A DNA stretch of 32,738 nucleotides from Acinetobacter sp. UBA801 (GTDB lineage: Bacteria > Pseudomonadota > Gammaproteobacteria > Pseudomonadales > Moraxellaceae). Location: the NCBI GenBank assembly GCA_002296655.1, contig DBIN01000050.1:1-32738 (forward strand). The letters are read 5' to 3'. Below are positions 1-8,196 of this stretch, one piece after another. The translations under genes and the position numbers were made by a program. Each line of letters starts with the position of its first letter. The stretch's first letter is position 1. A model generated the notes under the pieces. It was not told where the DNA came from. It saw only the letters and a list, made by a program, of their open reading frames with translations, and made no database searches.

Positions 1-185
1 TGATGGCTGAAGATCCTGATCCAACGACTGACAAGGTTGGCATTAATACTATGTTGCAGTGCGACCGAAGCGATCGAGGTATTAGGATTTTTACAGGCAT
101 TGACAATACTGAGTTTGAATTCTTTGCTGTATGTTCTGCGTTTTTTAGCAACAGGAGGTGTTGCTGAATATATATCCATGTTCAT
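1..185 (-). CDS. tnpA: IS66 family accessory protein TnpA, N-terminal part (partial)
   Basis: The first 61 residues of an IS66-type TnpA are visible; the gene runs off the left edge. The peptide starts MNMDIYSATPPVAKKRRTYS and continues with KEFKLSIVNAC and SINANLVSRW. This is the helix-turn-helix pattern of the IS66 Orf1/transposase-8 group (RRxYSxEFK, then INANLVxRW). TnpA is a small DNA-binding protein needed with TnpB and the DDE transposase TnpC for transposition. The start at 185 is preceded by GGGGA at a reasonable distance; an in-frame ATG at 179 is the alternative. Two plus-strand readings of the same DNA have no recognisable content. Confidence 0.8.
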   Translation of the reverse strand, partial: MNMDIYSATPPVAKKRRTYSKEFKLSIVNACKNPNTSIASVALQHSINANLVSRWIRIFSH

Positions 186-271
186 GGATTAAGTCCCCAC
201 TTGTTTTTAGGTGGGAACTAAATTAAGGCTTATAGGATCGCTTGGTAAGGCTGTGTTAGCCGGATGCTTAC
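1..271 (-). mobile_element. IS66-family insertion sequence, one end (partial)
   Basis: The left edge holds one end of an insertion sequence. Read on the minus strand, the element begins at 271 with GTAAGCATCCGGCTAACACA. IS66-family ends typically start GTAA. A gene with the N-terminus of an IS66 accessory protein (TnpA) starts 86 bases inside. IS66 elements make 8-bp target duplications, so AATTTTTG at 272-279 is the candidate copy at this end. The other end, tnpB and the tnpC transposase lie outside the window. The insertion sits downstream of the greA terminator and does not break greA. The exact end is inferred from the GTAA rule, because the opposite inverted repeat cannot be compared. 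Confidence 0.75.
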
Positions 272-279
272 AATTTTTG
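272..279. repeat. Candidate 8-bp target-site duplication of the IS66 element
   Basis: AATTTTTG directly abuts the presumed IS end at 271. IS66 elements duplicate 8 bp of target. The partner copy would lie beyond the left edge, so this is inferred. Confidence 0.35.
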
Positions 280-323
280 TCGCAGTATAATCCATACATC
301 ATTCATTGTGATTTTTAGACAAT

Positions 324-344
324 AAAAAACCCCTCAAAGAGGGG
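324..344 (-). terminator. Rho-independent terminator of greA
   Basis: On the minus strand CCCCTC, loop TTT and GAGGGG form a 6-bp GC-rich stem followed by six T. It lies 26 bases past the greA stop. Confidence 0.85.
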
Positions 345-369
345 CATCGCGTGCAGTTATCTTTAATTC

Positions 370-846
370 TTAAAGATATTCTACATTCACAATTTCGTAT
401 TCCACTTCGCCTTGCGGGGTCACAATTTTGGCTTCATCGCCTTCATTTTTACCCAACAAACCGCGTGCAATTGGCGAGTTCACTGAAATTTTATTGATTT
501 TAAAATCAGCTTCATCATCACCTACAATTTTGTAAGTTTTTTGCTCTTCAGTCTCTAGGTTTTCAATGGTCACAGTTACACCAAAAACCACACGTCCGTT
601 TTGTTCCAACTCTTTAACATCAATCACTTGGCAAGCGCCCAATTTACCTTCGATGTCTTGAATACGGCCTTCGCAGAAACCTTGCTGTTCACGTGCGGCA
701 TGGTATTCGGCATTTTCTTTTAAATCGCCATGTTCACGTGCTTCTGCAATCGCTGCAGTAATACGTGGACGATCCACAGTTTTCAGTTGGTGTAGTTCTT
801 TCTCTAGGGCAAGTTTGCCTTCGGGAGTCATAGGATAACGTTGCAT
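370..846 (-). CDS. greA: Transcription elongation factor GreA
   Basis: GreA binds the secondary channel of RNA polymerase and stimulates cleavage of backtracked RNA so that elongation can resume. The 158 residues match the usual family length. The N-terminal half (about 1-75) is the coiled-coil finger, starting [18 protein letters not shown] and including [18 protein letters not shown], the family signature with the acidic tip. The C-terminal half (about 80-158) is the FKBP-like globular domain. The ATG at 846 has GAGGGAC upstream. The gene lies downstream of carAB in the same direction, but a strong terminator separates it from carB, so it probably has its own promoter or depends on read-through. 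I found no convincing promoter in the short gap. Confidence 0.97.
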   Translation of the reverse strand: MQRYPMTPEGKLALEKELHQLKTVDRPRITAAIAEAREHGDLKENAEYHAAREQQGFCEGRIQDIEGKLGACQVIDVKELEQNGRVVFGVTVTIENLETEEQKTYKIVGDDEADFKINKISVNSPIARGLLGKNEGDEAKIVTPQGEVEYEIVNVEYL

Positions 847-885
847 AGTTGTCCCTCAGTAATAAAAAATAAAAGTCTATAAATG

Positions 886-915
886 AAAAAAGCCCGCCAC
901 CGAGAAGGTGGCGGG
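886..915 (-). terminator. Rho-independent terminator of carAB
   Basis: On the minus strand CCCGCCACC, loop TTCTC and GGTGGCGGG give a perfect 9-bp stem, then CTTTTTT. It lies about 16 bases past the carB stop and about 40 bases before the greA start. Confidence 0.92.
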
Positions 916-931
916 ACTTCTCAGTAACGAA

Positions 932-3900
932 TTAACCTAATGTTAAATCTTGCAAACGATATACATCCATTGGTAATTTAATCGCTAAGGCTTGGCAAAC
1001 GGCATCTGCACCATTCAAGGTTGTGGTGTAATACACTTTACCTTGTAATGCAGAACGACGGATTGAGAATGAATCTTGCTGAGCTTGTTTACCTTCAGAC
1101 GTATTGATGATGAGGTGAATCTCACCATTTTTCAAGCGGTCTACAATGTGCGGGCGACCTTCAGTCACTTTATTCACACGTTCACACTCAATACCTGCAT
1201 CGGTGATGACTTTATGAGTGCCACTCGTTGCAACAAGTTTGAAGCCAAAATCAGCCAATTGTTTTGCAATACGCGCCACATGCGGTTTATCTGACTCACG
1301 TACAGACAAGAATGCATGTTTCACTTCGCCTTCAGTTGGAATTCCTGGTAAGCGATCATTCGAGCCTAGCACGGCTTTATAGAATGCTTCACCAAAAGTT
1401 TTGCCTACGCCCATGACTTCACCTGTAGATTTCATCTCAGGCCCAAGCACTGGGTCTACACCAGGGAATTTGTTGAATGGGAACACAGCTTCTTTCACAG
1501 AGAAGTGTTCCGGAATGATTTCTTTAGTAAAGCCTTGAGCTTCTAAAGATTGACCCGCCATACAACGTGCTGCAACTTTAGCCAATGATTCGCCAATACA
1601 CTTAGAAACGAACGGAACAGTACGTGATGCACGTGGGTTCACTTCCAAGATATAAACGTCGTTGCCTTTCACTGCAAACTGTACGTTCATTAGACCAATA
1701 ACGCCCAACTCTTTTGCCATTGCAACAGTTTGACGACGCATTTCGTCCTGTACTTCATCTGACAATGAGTAGGGTGGAATTGAACATGCCGAGTCACCAG
1801 AGTGAATACCTGCTTGTTCGATGTGCTGCATAATACCGCCAATCACCACATTTTTACCGTCAGATACGCAGTCTACATCAACTTCAATCGCATCATCCAA
1901 GAAACGGTCTAACAGTACAGGTGCATCGTTAGACGCTTGAACTGCATCACGCAGGTAGCGTTTCAATTCTTCCTCGTTATACACAATTTCCATTGCACGA
2001 CCACCCAATACATAAGATGGACGAACAACGAGCGGATAACCTACTTTCGCTGCTTCTGCGATACCTTCTTCAGCAGATTTTACAATGCTGTTATTAGGTT
2101 GACGCAATTGCAGACGTTGAATCATTTGCTGGAAACGCTCACGGTCTTCTGCGCGGTCAATTGCATCTGGTGATGTACCAATAATTGGCGCACCTGCTTC
2201 TTCTAAAGCGCGTGCCAATTTCAATGGAGTTTGACCACCGTACTGCACAATAATGCCTTTTGGCTTTTCAGTACGTACGATTTCAAGTACATCTTCTAAA
2301 GTAATTGGTTCGAAGTACAAACGGTCTGAAGTATCGTAATCGGTAGATACTGTTTCAGGGTTACAGTTCACCATAATGGTTTCGTAACCGTCTTCACGCA
2401 TTGCAAGCGCAGCGTGTACACAGCAGTAATCGAATTCAATACCTTGACCAATACGGTTTGGACCACCGCCAATCACCATGATCTTGTCTTTCGCTGAAGG
2501 GTTTGATTCACACTCTTCATCGTAAGTTGAATACATATATGCTGTGTCAGATTCAAACTCTGCAGCACAGGTATCCACGCGTTTGTAAACTGGGGTTACG
2601 CCCAAGTTCCAACGGTGTTTACGGAATTGCTTTTGTGAAATGCCCATCAAGTTCGCAATACGTAGGTCAGATAAACCTTTACGTTTGAACGAGCGAATGT
2701 TGTCAGCGTTTAGATCACCAAAACCTAAAGTTTTGATTTCGTTTTCAGTGTTAACGATGTCTTGAATTTGAATCAAGAACCAGCGGTCAATTTTGGTCGC
2801 TTCAAAAACTTCGTCCAAGCTAAAGCCGTGACGGAAAGCGTCAGCCACGTACCAAATACGCTCAGGGCCTGGAACTTTTAATTCAACTAAAATCTTGTCG
2901 CGTGCGCCTTCAGCACCCACTTCAATTTGTTCGTCAAAACCACAAGCACCAGTTTCTAAACCGCGAAGGGCTTTATTTACAGACTCTTGGAAATTACGGC
3001 CAATTGCCATGACTTCACCTACAGATTTCATCTGCGTGGTTAAAGTCGCGTCAGCTTGAGGGAACTTTTCAAAGTTGAAACGTGGAACTTTAGTTACAAC
3101 GTAGTCAATTGCAGGTTCAAATGATGCAGGTGTTGTACCACCCGTGATGTCATTTTTCAATTCATCAAGGGTGTAGCCTACAGCCAATTTTGCTGCAACT
3201 TTTGCAATTGGGAAACCAGTTGCTTTAGAAGCCAGTGCAGATGAACGTGATACACGCGGGTTCATCTCAATCACAACCATACGGCCAGTATTCGGGCAAA
3301 TACCGAACTGTACGTTAGAACCACCAGTTTCTACACCAATTTCACGCAGTACTGCTAAAGATGCATTACGCATCAATTGGTATTCTTTGTCTGTCAAGGT
3401 TTGCGCAGGAGCAACGGTAATTGAGTCACCTGTGTGCACGCCCATTGGATCAAAGTTTTCAATTGAGCATACGATGATACAGTTGTCGTTTTTGTCACGT
3501 ACAACTTCCATCTCATATTCTTTCCAACCAATGAGTGATTCATCAATCAATAACTGTTTGGTTGGGGAAAGATCGAAACCGCGTTCACAAATTTCAAGGA
3601 ATTCTTCTTTGTTGTATGCGATACCGCCACCAGAACCACCCATCGTGAATGATGGACGAATAATCACAGGGAAGCCAAAGCGAGATTGAATCTCAAGTGC
3701 TTCTTCCATAGATTCAGCAATCGCTGCTTTCGGGCACTCAAGACCAATTTTGCGCATTGCTTGATCAAACAGTTTACGGTCTTCAGCTTTTTCAATCGCG
3801 TCTTTGGTTGCACCAATCAATTCAACATTGTATTTGGCTAAAATACCGTTGGCATCTAATGCAAGCGCACAGTTCAACGCAGTTTGACCGCCCATAGTCG

Positions 3901-4162
3901 GAAGTACTGCATCTGGACGTTCTTTTTCAATGATTGCTGCAACAGTCTGCCAAGTGATTGGCTCGATATAGGTTGCATCTGCCATTGCAGGGTCAGTCAT
4001 GATGGTCGCAGGGTTCGAGTTTACCAAAATAACGCGGTAACCTTCTTCACGCAGCGCTTTACATGCTTGAGCACCAGAATAGTCAAACTCACAAGCCTGA
4101 CCAATAACAATAGGACCAGCACCAATAATTAAGATGCTTTTAATATCCGTACGTTTAGGCAT
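932..4162 (-). CDS. carB: Carbamoyl-phosphate synthase large subunit
   Basis: CarB makes carbamoyl phosphate from bicarbonate, two ATP and ammonia tunnelled from CarA, for pyrimidine and arginine synthesis. The length of 1076 residues is close to the 1073 of the E. coli enzyme. Two duplicated ATP-grasp halves are visible: about 1-550 (opening [20 protein letters not shown]) and about 555-935 ([20 protein letters not shown]). The last 140 residues form the MGS-type allosteric domain, with [20 protein letters not shown]. Both ATP-binding loops carry the glycine-rich pattern ([12 protein letters not shown] and [11 protein letters not shown]). The ATG at 4162 has GGAGCG upstream. It follows carA by 15 bases and must be co-transcribed with it. 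Expression is likely set by the carA promoter and leader. Confidence 0.98.
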   Translation of the reverse strand: MPKRTDIKSILIIGAGPIVIGQACEFDYSGAQACKALREEGYRVILVNSNPATIMTDPAMADATYIEPITWQTVAAIIEKERPDAVLPTMGGQTALNCALALDANGILAKYNVELIGATKDAIEKAEDRKLFDQAMRKIGLECPKAAIAESMEEALEIQSRFGFPVIIRPSFTMGGSGGGIAYNKEEFLEICERGFDLSPTKQLLIDESLIGWKEYEMEVVRDKNDNCIIVCSIENFDPMGVHTGDSITVAPAQTLTDKEYQLMRNASLAVLREIGVETGGSNVQFGICPNTGRMVVIEMNPRVSRSSALASKATGFPIAKVAAKLAVGYTLDELKNDITGGTTPASFEPAIDYVVTKVPRFNFEKFPQADATLTTQMKSVGEVMAIGRNFQESVNKALRGLETGACGFDEQIEVGAEGARDKILVELKVPGPERIWYVADAFRHGFSLDEVFEATKIDRWFLIQIQDIVNTENEIKTLGFGDLNADNIRSFKRKGLSDLRIANLMGISQKQFRKHRWNLGVTPVYKRVDTCAAEFESDTAYMYSTYDEECESNPSAKDKIMVIGGGPNRIGQGIEFDYCCVHAALAMREDGYETIMVNCNPETVSTDYDTSDRLYFEPITLEDVLEIVRTEKPKGIIVQYGGQTPLKLARALEEAGAPIIGTSPDAIDRAEDRERFQQMIQRLQLRQPNNSIVKSAEEGIAEAAKVGYPLVVRPSYVLGGRAMEIVYNEEELKRYLRDAVQASNDAPVLLDRFLDDAIEVDVDCVSDGKNVVIGGIMQHIEQAGIHSGDSACSIPPYSLSDEVQDEMRRQTVAMAKELGVIGLMNVQFAVKGNDVYILEVNPRASRTVPFVSKCIGESLAKVAARCMAGQSLEAQGFTKEIIPEHFSVKEAVFPFNKFPGVDPVLGPEMKSTGEVMGVGKTFGEAFYKAVLGSNDRLPGIPTEGEVKHAFLSVRESDKPHVARIAKQLADFGFKLVATSGTHKVITDAGIECERVNKVTEGRPHIVDRLKNGEIHLIINTSEGKQAQQDSFSIRRSALQGKVYYTTTLNGADAVCQALAIKLPMDVYRLQDLTLG

Positions 4163-4177
4163 TATTTCGCTCCTTAA

Positions 4178-5317
4178 TTACTTCTTAGCGGCTTCAATAA
4201 GATCGATGAAATGATCGAACAATGGTGCGCAGTCATGTGGACCTGGACTTGCTTCTGGGTGACCTTGGAAGCTAAATGCAGGCTTGTCTGTACGATGAAT
4301 ACCTTGGTTTGTGCCATCGAACAATGAACGATGCGTTGAACGTACATTGCTTGGTAAGGTGTTTTCATCTACCGCGAAGCCGTGGTTCTGAGAAGTAATC
4401 ATCACTGTACCAGTATCTAAATTCTGTACAGGATGGTTTGCGCCGTGGTGACCGTGCGACATTTTCATTGTTTTTGCACCAGATGCAAGTGCAAGAATTT
4501 GGTGACCTAAGCAGATACCAAATACAGGGGTATTCGTGGTTTCTACAATTGTTTTTACAGCTTCAATTGCGTAGTCACATGCAGCAGGGTCGCCAGGACC
4601 ATTTGACAAGAAAATGCCATCTGGGTTCAGTGCAAGTACGTCAGCAGCAGGGGTTTGTGCAGGGACAACGGTTAATTTGCAACCGCGGTCTGCGAGCATA
4701 CGCAGGATGTTGGTTTTGACACCGTAATCGTATGCAACCACATGATATTTAAGTTCAGGTTGAGTAAAGCCTCTGCCAAGTTCCCATGAGCCCTCAGTCC
4801 ATTCAAAACCTTCAGGGTCACAGCATACTTTTGCAAGATCTAAGCCGTTTAAGCCGCCAAATGCACGTGCTTTCGCAATTGCTTCTTCTTCAGTGATATT
4901 TTCACCAGCAAGAATACAACCGTTTTGCGCACCTTTGGAACGTAAAATACGGGTCAATTTACGGGTGTCAATATCGGCAATTGCAACAACATTGTGTTGT
5001 TGTAAGTATTCACCTAATGATTGAGTAGAACGGAAGTTACTGTGTAATAAAGGCAAGTCACGGATAATTAAACCGTTTGCCCATACGTTATGAATTCGAC
5101 CTGACTCAACATCTTCATCATTGCAACCAGTGTTCCCAATATGTGGGTAAGTTAAAGTCACAATTTGTTGTGCATAACTCGGGTCGGTTAAAATTTCTTG
5201 ATAGCCAGTCATGGCAGTGTTAAAAACGACTTCACCAGTCGTGCTTCCCGTTGCACCGATAGACGTACCTTTAAAGATTGTACCGTCGGCGAGGGCTAAA
5301 ATGGCGGGGGTGCTCAA
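4178..5317 (-). CDS. carA: Carbamoyl-phosphate synthase small subunit
   Basis: CarA is the glutamine amidotransferase subunit that releases ammonia for CarB. It has 379 residues. The N-terminal part (about 1-150) is the CarA-specific domain. The C-terminal part is a class I amidotransferase with nucleophile Cys269 in [10 protein letters not shown] and the His/Glu pair in [11 protein letters not shown]. The sequence LSNGPGDP is also typical. Translation starts at TTG (5315-5317), giving [20 protein letters not shown] lies seven bases upstream, and the TTG agrees with the family N-terminus. It is the first gene of carAB. Upstream is a sigma70 promoter and an RNA leader able to form two nested terminators, suggesting attenuation. 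Confidence 0.98.
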   Translation of the reverse strand: MSTPAILALADGTIFKGTSIGATGSTTGEVVFNTAMTGYQEILTDPSYAQQIVTLTYPHIGNTGCNDEDVESGRIHNVWANGLIIRDLPLLHSNFRSTQSLGEYLQQHNVVAIADIDTRKLTRILRSKGAQNGCILAGENITEEEAIAKARAFGGLNGLDLAKVCCDPEGFEWTEGSWELGRGFTQPELKYHVVAYDYGVKTNILRMLADRGCKLTVVPAQTPAADVLALNPDGIFLSNGPGDPAACDYAIEAVKTIVETTNTPVFGICLGHQILALASGAKTMKMSHGHHGANHPVQNLDTGTVMITSQNHGFAVDENTLPSNVRSTHRSLFDGTNQGIHRTDKPAFSFQGHPEASPGPHDCAPLFDHFIDLIEAAKK

Positions 5318-5356
5318 ACCAAAGCTCCTGAACTAAAACCACAAAAATAGGGCTGT

Positions 5357-5424
5357 AAAAAAGCGAGTAGACGAAAAAAAAGGAAGGTCAATGTTTAAAC
5401 CTACCCTCCCATGTCTGCTCGCTT
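5357..5424 (-). promoter_or_regulatory. carAB leader with two nested terminator-like hairpins (candidate attenuator)
   Basis: In the minus-strand RNA an outer helix pairs AAGCGAGCAGAC (5424-5413) with GTCTACTCGCTT (5372-5361), with one mismatch, and ends in a run of six T. Inside it GGAGGGT (5409-5403) pairs with ACCTTCC (5388-5382), with one G-T wobble, and is followed at once by eight T (5381-5374). Each looks like an intrinsic terminator. The predicted transcription start is only about 7 bases before the outer helix. Attenuation is known for carAB in some gammaproteobacteria. The signal sensed here cannot be read from sequence. A tiny reading frame, ATG GGA GGG TAG, sits in the inner stem but has no ribosome-binding site. 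Confidence 0.6.
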
Positions 5425-5438
5425 GAACTTAACATTGC

Positions 5439-5467
5439 ATTATACGCACGCACTCATTAAAAGTCCA
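5439..5467 (-). promoter_or_regulatory. Sigma70-type promoter of carAB
   Basis: On the minus strand: -35 TGGACT (5467-5462), a 17-bp spacer and a perfect -10 TATAAT (5444-5439). Transcription should begin near 5431, giving a leader of about 115 nt before the carA TTG. Confidence 0.75.
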
Positions 5468-5638
5468 TTGCGAATCTGACGAATATGTAAGTTAAAAGAC
5501 TTGCTTTTTTGCTAAGTTTATGTTTCGCGTGTAGTCCAAATGTAATCAATCTATGATTGTTAGACAATCCAAAAACCATTTTAGTCTAAATTGCCTTATG
5601 CTTAAATTATAAACAACAACGACCTTGGGTGAAGCAAA

Positions 5639-6118
5639 ATGACTGAACAAAAAAAATCAGTATTTGACAAAAACGCAATCAAAGATGCGGTACATGAAAG
5701 TGCTGAAAAGCTTGAAAATGTAACGCATGATGCTAAAGAGCAGGTGCTTGATGTGGTTGCGGAAACGCAAGAAAAACTGCAAACCGAAGCCAAACAACTC
5801 AATGCTAGCGTGCAAGAACAATTGGGTCAGTTAAAGCAAGATGTGTTGCAAAAAATTGAAGCTTTAAAGGCACAATTTGGCAGTTCACCTAAAGATTTGG
5901 GTGAATTAAAAGACTTTGTGAAAACTGAATTTAGTGCAATCATTGAAGACCTTTCTAAACTTGGTAAAGAGTTGAAAGAAGATGTCAGTAGCATTTCAGT
6001 GAAACACAAAGATCAATTGGCTGAAACTTTTAAGCGTTCTAAAGAGCACACATTAGAAGCGTGGAAAAAAGTAAATCCATCAAAAACTGAAAAAAATGAA
6101 GAAACTGATCAAGCATAA
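5639..6118 (+). CDS. Hypothetical helical (coiled-coil-like) protein
   Basis: I do not recognise this 159-residue protein. It is rich in Lys, Glu, Gln and Ala, almost free of aromatic residues and cysteine, and has no signal peptide or membrane segment. From about residue 10 to 145 it reads as long amphipathic helices with repeating hydrophobic spacing, for example LENVTHDAKEQVLDVVAET and LGQLKQDVLQKIEALKAQ. A short break at GSSPKDLG (about 82-89) divides two helical parts. The tail is charged and probably disordered. Phasins, LEA-like proteins and apolipoprotein-like proteins share this composition, but nothing decides between them. The ATG follows a weak GGGTGAAG. It stands alone, with a terminator just downstream. 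Confidence 0.8.
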   Translation: MTEQKKSVFDKNAIKDAVHESAEKLENVTHDAKEQVLDVVAETQEKLQTEAKQLNASVQEQLGQLKQDVLQKIEALKAQFGSSPKDLGELKDFVKTEFSAIIEDLSKLGKELKEDVSSISVKHKDQLAETFKRSKEHTLEAWKKVNPSKTEKNEETDQA

Positions 6119-6150
6119 TATAGTTTAAACTGTTGCTGATTCAGCCATAA

Positions 6151-6182
6151 AAAAAGTGAGGTCATACGCCTCACTTTTTTTT
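6151..6182. terminator. Bidirectional terminator between convergent genes
   Basis: GTGAGG (6156-6161), a 7-base loop and CCTCAC (6169-6174), with an A run before and a T run after. It can end the 5639 gene rightward and the yhbY-DOMON pair leftward. Confidence 0.88.
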
Positions 6183-6244
6183 ATTCAAATTTTTTGCTCA
6201 AACCAAAAATTAATTCTTTCAATCTAAACTATTATTAATCACAG

Positions 6245-6784
6245 TTAAAACTGATGTAGCCAATCTCGCTTATTGTGAAAATCGGCGGCAGGACTGCTGT
6301 GTTGCATGGCATAAAACTGTTCACCCTGACTGGTTTTGAGCACAGCAGTGAGCCCAATAAACAAATCTGTCCATTTCAGTTTATGTTTCAGCATAAATTC
6401 GGTTAAATCCAAACTGACATTTAAACCGTAATGCGTGCGTTTCAACTGATTCAACTCAATATCATAAGCGGCCATAGGTGGAATTTGCTCAGGATAACGA
6501 TATTCTTCAAAGGCATACGCCTGCCAAGCTTGAGAAGGGGAGAGATTGACTTCGCGATAAAAATCTTCGCCCTGAACGCCAATGAAAATTTCAAAGCAGG
6601 TCTGTTCCCACAAAAAGTCCTGACGTGGATGTGAAGTCACCAATGCAGGCCATTCGACCCATTGATTAGGATCACGCAGCCAGTAACCTACATTTAAGCT
6701 AAACGGACTTTGTTGCTCAATTGCACCGACCAAAGAAATCGCTTGACACTGACGATCAAAGGCGCTGAGTTCGTAACTTGCCAT
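6245..6784 (-). CDS. DOMON-like domain protein
   Basis: This 179-residue protein resembles bacterial DOMON-like proteins, a beta-sandwich fold related to ligand- or haem-binding DOMON domains and found in small stand-alone proteins of unknown role. Visible family features are an early aromatic-rich strand with LNVGYWLRDPNQWVEW, then LWEQTCFEIFIGVQGEDFY and REVNLSPSQAWQAYAFEEYR (xxEvNlSPsg.W..Y.F..YR). No signal peptide or membrane helix is visible, so it is probably cytoplasmic. It starts only six bases after the yhbY stop and is probably translated with it. Function is unknown; the family assignment is from remembered motifs. Confidence 0.8.
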   Translation of the reverse strand: MASYELSAFDRQCQAISLVGAIEQQSPFSLNVGYWLRDPNQWVEWPALVTSHPRQDFLWEQTCFEIFIGVQGEDFYREVNLSPSQAWQAYAFEEYRYPEQIPPMAAYDIELNQLKRTHYGLNVSLDLTEFMLKHKLKWTDLFIGLTAVLKTSQGEQFYAMQHSSPAADFHNKRDWLHQF

Positions 6785-6790
6785 ATAAAC

Positions 6791-7114
6791 TTAGTTAGAC
6801 AAATGGGCGTGACGAACTAAATTTGACAACTTGGCATTTTGTTTTGCTGCTTTTTTATAAAGCAAAGCAATTTTACCAATCGTTTGTACCACTTCAGAAC
6901 CTGTTGCTGCAGCAATTTCAGTAATTACAGCTGCACGTACTTCACGGTCTTCACCACCAATTTTGACTTTTATCAATTCGTGATCGTTTAAAGCACGGTT
7001 GGTTTCTTCAATTACATTTTCAGTCAAACCTTGACCGCCAACCATCACTACAGGGTTAAGTGCATGACCAATTTGACGTAAACGCTTGCGTTCCTGAATA
7101 GAGAGAGCCGCCAT
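6791..7114 (-). CDS. yhbY: YhbY-type RNA-binding protein (CRM domain)
   Basis: A single CRM domain of 107 residues. The family associates with assembling large ribosomal subunits. It opens LSIQERKRLRQIGHALNPVV and carries the GxxG-type RNA-binding loop in VVMVGGQGLTENV, then ELIKVKIGGEDREVRAAVI and the closing VVQTIGKIALLYKK. A Lys-rich tail follows. The gene is divergent from rlmE, which modifies 23S rRNA; the same yhbY/rlmE/ftsH/folP neighbourhood occurs in E. coli. The downstream DOMON-like gene follows after six bases, so the two should share a transcript. Confidence 0.93.
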   Translation of the reverse strand: MAALSIQERKRLRQIGHALNPVVMVGGQGLTENVIEETNRALNDHELIKVKIGGEDREVRAAVITEIAAATGSEVVQTIGKIALLYKKAAKQNAKLSNLVRHAHLSN

Positions 7115-7409
7115 AAAGATAACCTAATTTTAAAAACGGCTTAGTATAACAAAAGCCAATTTGAAACGCTGTAAATTCTATGCAAATAATCCGCGAACGT
7201 GGAGCAGTGCAAAAATATCAAAATTGAACATTTGCTTAGGTTTATCTAACGGTGATGAGTATTTTTTTAGGTCCCGGTACAGAAATAAGCGATGGATTTA
7301 ATAGAAAAAACTTGTCAGTTATTGGCATTTAGATACAGATGTCTACTGCAAGCTTGCTAATTTTCACGTACAATCGCAATTTAGATGGCTATTCGTTACT
7401 AAGAGAGTT

Positions 7410-8060
7410 ATGGCAACACGGATTACCAACCAAAAGTTATCCAAAAGTAGTCGCGCGTGGATGAGAGAGCACCTAGATGATCCCTTTGTGAAAAGAGCGC
7501 AAAAAGAAGGGTATCGTGCACGTGCTGCTTACAAACTACTTGAGATTCAAGAAAAATATAAACTGATCAAACCAGGCATGACGGTGGTGGACTTAGGTGC
7601 AGCACCGGGTAGTTGGTCGCAAATCGCAGGGAAACTTGTCGGTGACAAAGGTTTGGTGATCGCTTCCGATATTTTAGAAATGGACGCACTACCAGATGTG
7701 ACCTTTTTACAAGGTGACTTCCGCGAAGAAGAAGTGTTCGAAAAATTGTTAAATATTTTAAACGGACGCACGGTAGATGTTGTAATTTCCGATATGGCCC
7801 CCAATACATCAGGTAATAAAGCTGTAGATCAACCGCGTCAAATTTACTTATGTGAGTTGGCTCTTGATTTTGCCAACCGCGTATTGGGACCCAATGGTCA
7901 GTTTGTGGTCAAAGTGTTCCAAGGTTCTGGATTTGACGAATTTCGTAAACAAGTCGTGGACAGTTTTGATGTTTTAAAGACAGCAAAACCTGCTGCTTCA
8001 CGTGCGCGTTCCAAAGAAGTATTCCTTATTGGACAAGGGCGTAAAAACGCGTCTAAATAA
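7410..8060 (+). CDS. rlmE: 23S rRNA 2'-O-ribose U2552 methyltransferase RlmE
   Basis: RlmE (RrmJ/FtsJ) methylates U2552 in the A loop of 23S rRNA at a late step of 50S assembly. The 216 residues are close to the usual length. The N-terminus has [20 protein letters not shown] and [12 protein letters not shown], with catalytic Lys near residue 42. The SAM-binding motif is [13 protein letters not shown]. The other tetrad members are the Asp in [11 protein letters not shown], the Lys in [10 protein letters not shown] and the Glu in SKEVFLIG. The ATG at 7410 follows AGAGAG. It is probably ended by a hairpin at 8119-8137. ftsH follows, as in other gammaproteobacteria. Confidence 0.96.
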   Translation: MATRITNQKLSKSSRAWMREHLDDPFVKRAQKEGYRARAAYKLLEIQEKYKLIKPGMTVVDLGAAPGSWSQIAGKLVGDKGLVIASDILEMDALPDVTFLQGDFREEEVFEKLLNILNGRTVDVVISDMAPNTSGNKAVDQPRQIYLCELALDFANRVLGPNGQFVVKVFQGSGFDEFRKQVVDSFDVLKTAKPAASRARSKEVFLIGQGRKNASK

Positions 8061-8118
8061 AGTTTACTTGCCAAGCCGCTAAAAATTGTGCATTTTGTAC
8101 GTTTTTAATGAATTGTCT

Positions 8119-8137
8119 AGCTGATGTTCAGCTTTTT
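8119..8137 (+). terminator. Probable terminator after rlmE
   Basis: AGCTGA, loop TGT, TCAGCT, then a run of T. The stem is modest (6 bp), so some read-through into ftsH is possible. Confidence 0.6.
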
Positions 8138-8196
8138 GAATGAAAGGTCACCCAGTAACGGGCATGATCAAATTAGATTGATATGGGAATAAAGCT

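Larger units (their letters stand above)
5318..5638. other. Intergenic region between carA and the helical-protein gene
   Basis: This 321-bp stretch has no gene. Its left half holds the carAB leader and promoter. Its right half is AT-rich upstream DNA of the 5639 gene. It contains a dyad GATTGT-TAG-ACAATC at 5555-5569, which could be an operator for the gene on the right. I see no strong sigma70 promoter for that gene, only an AT-rich TAAATTATAAA near 5603. Confidence 0.5.

Noticed and set aside
3-192. Plus-strand readings at the left edge
   Set aside because: They have no recognisable content, while the minus strand of the same DNA encodes a clear IS66 TnpA start.
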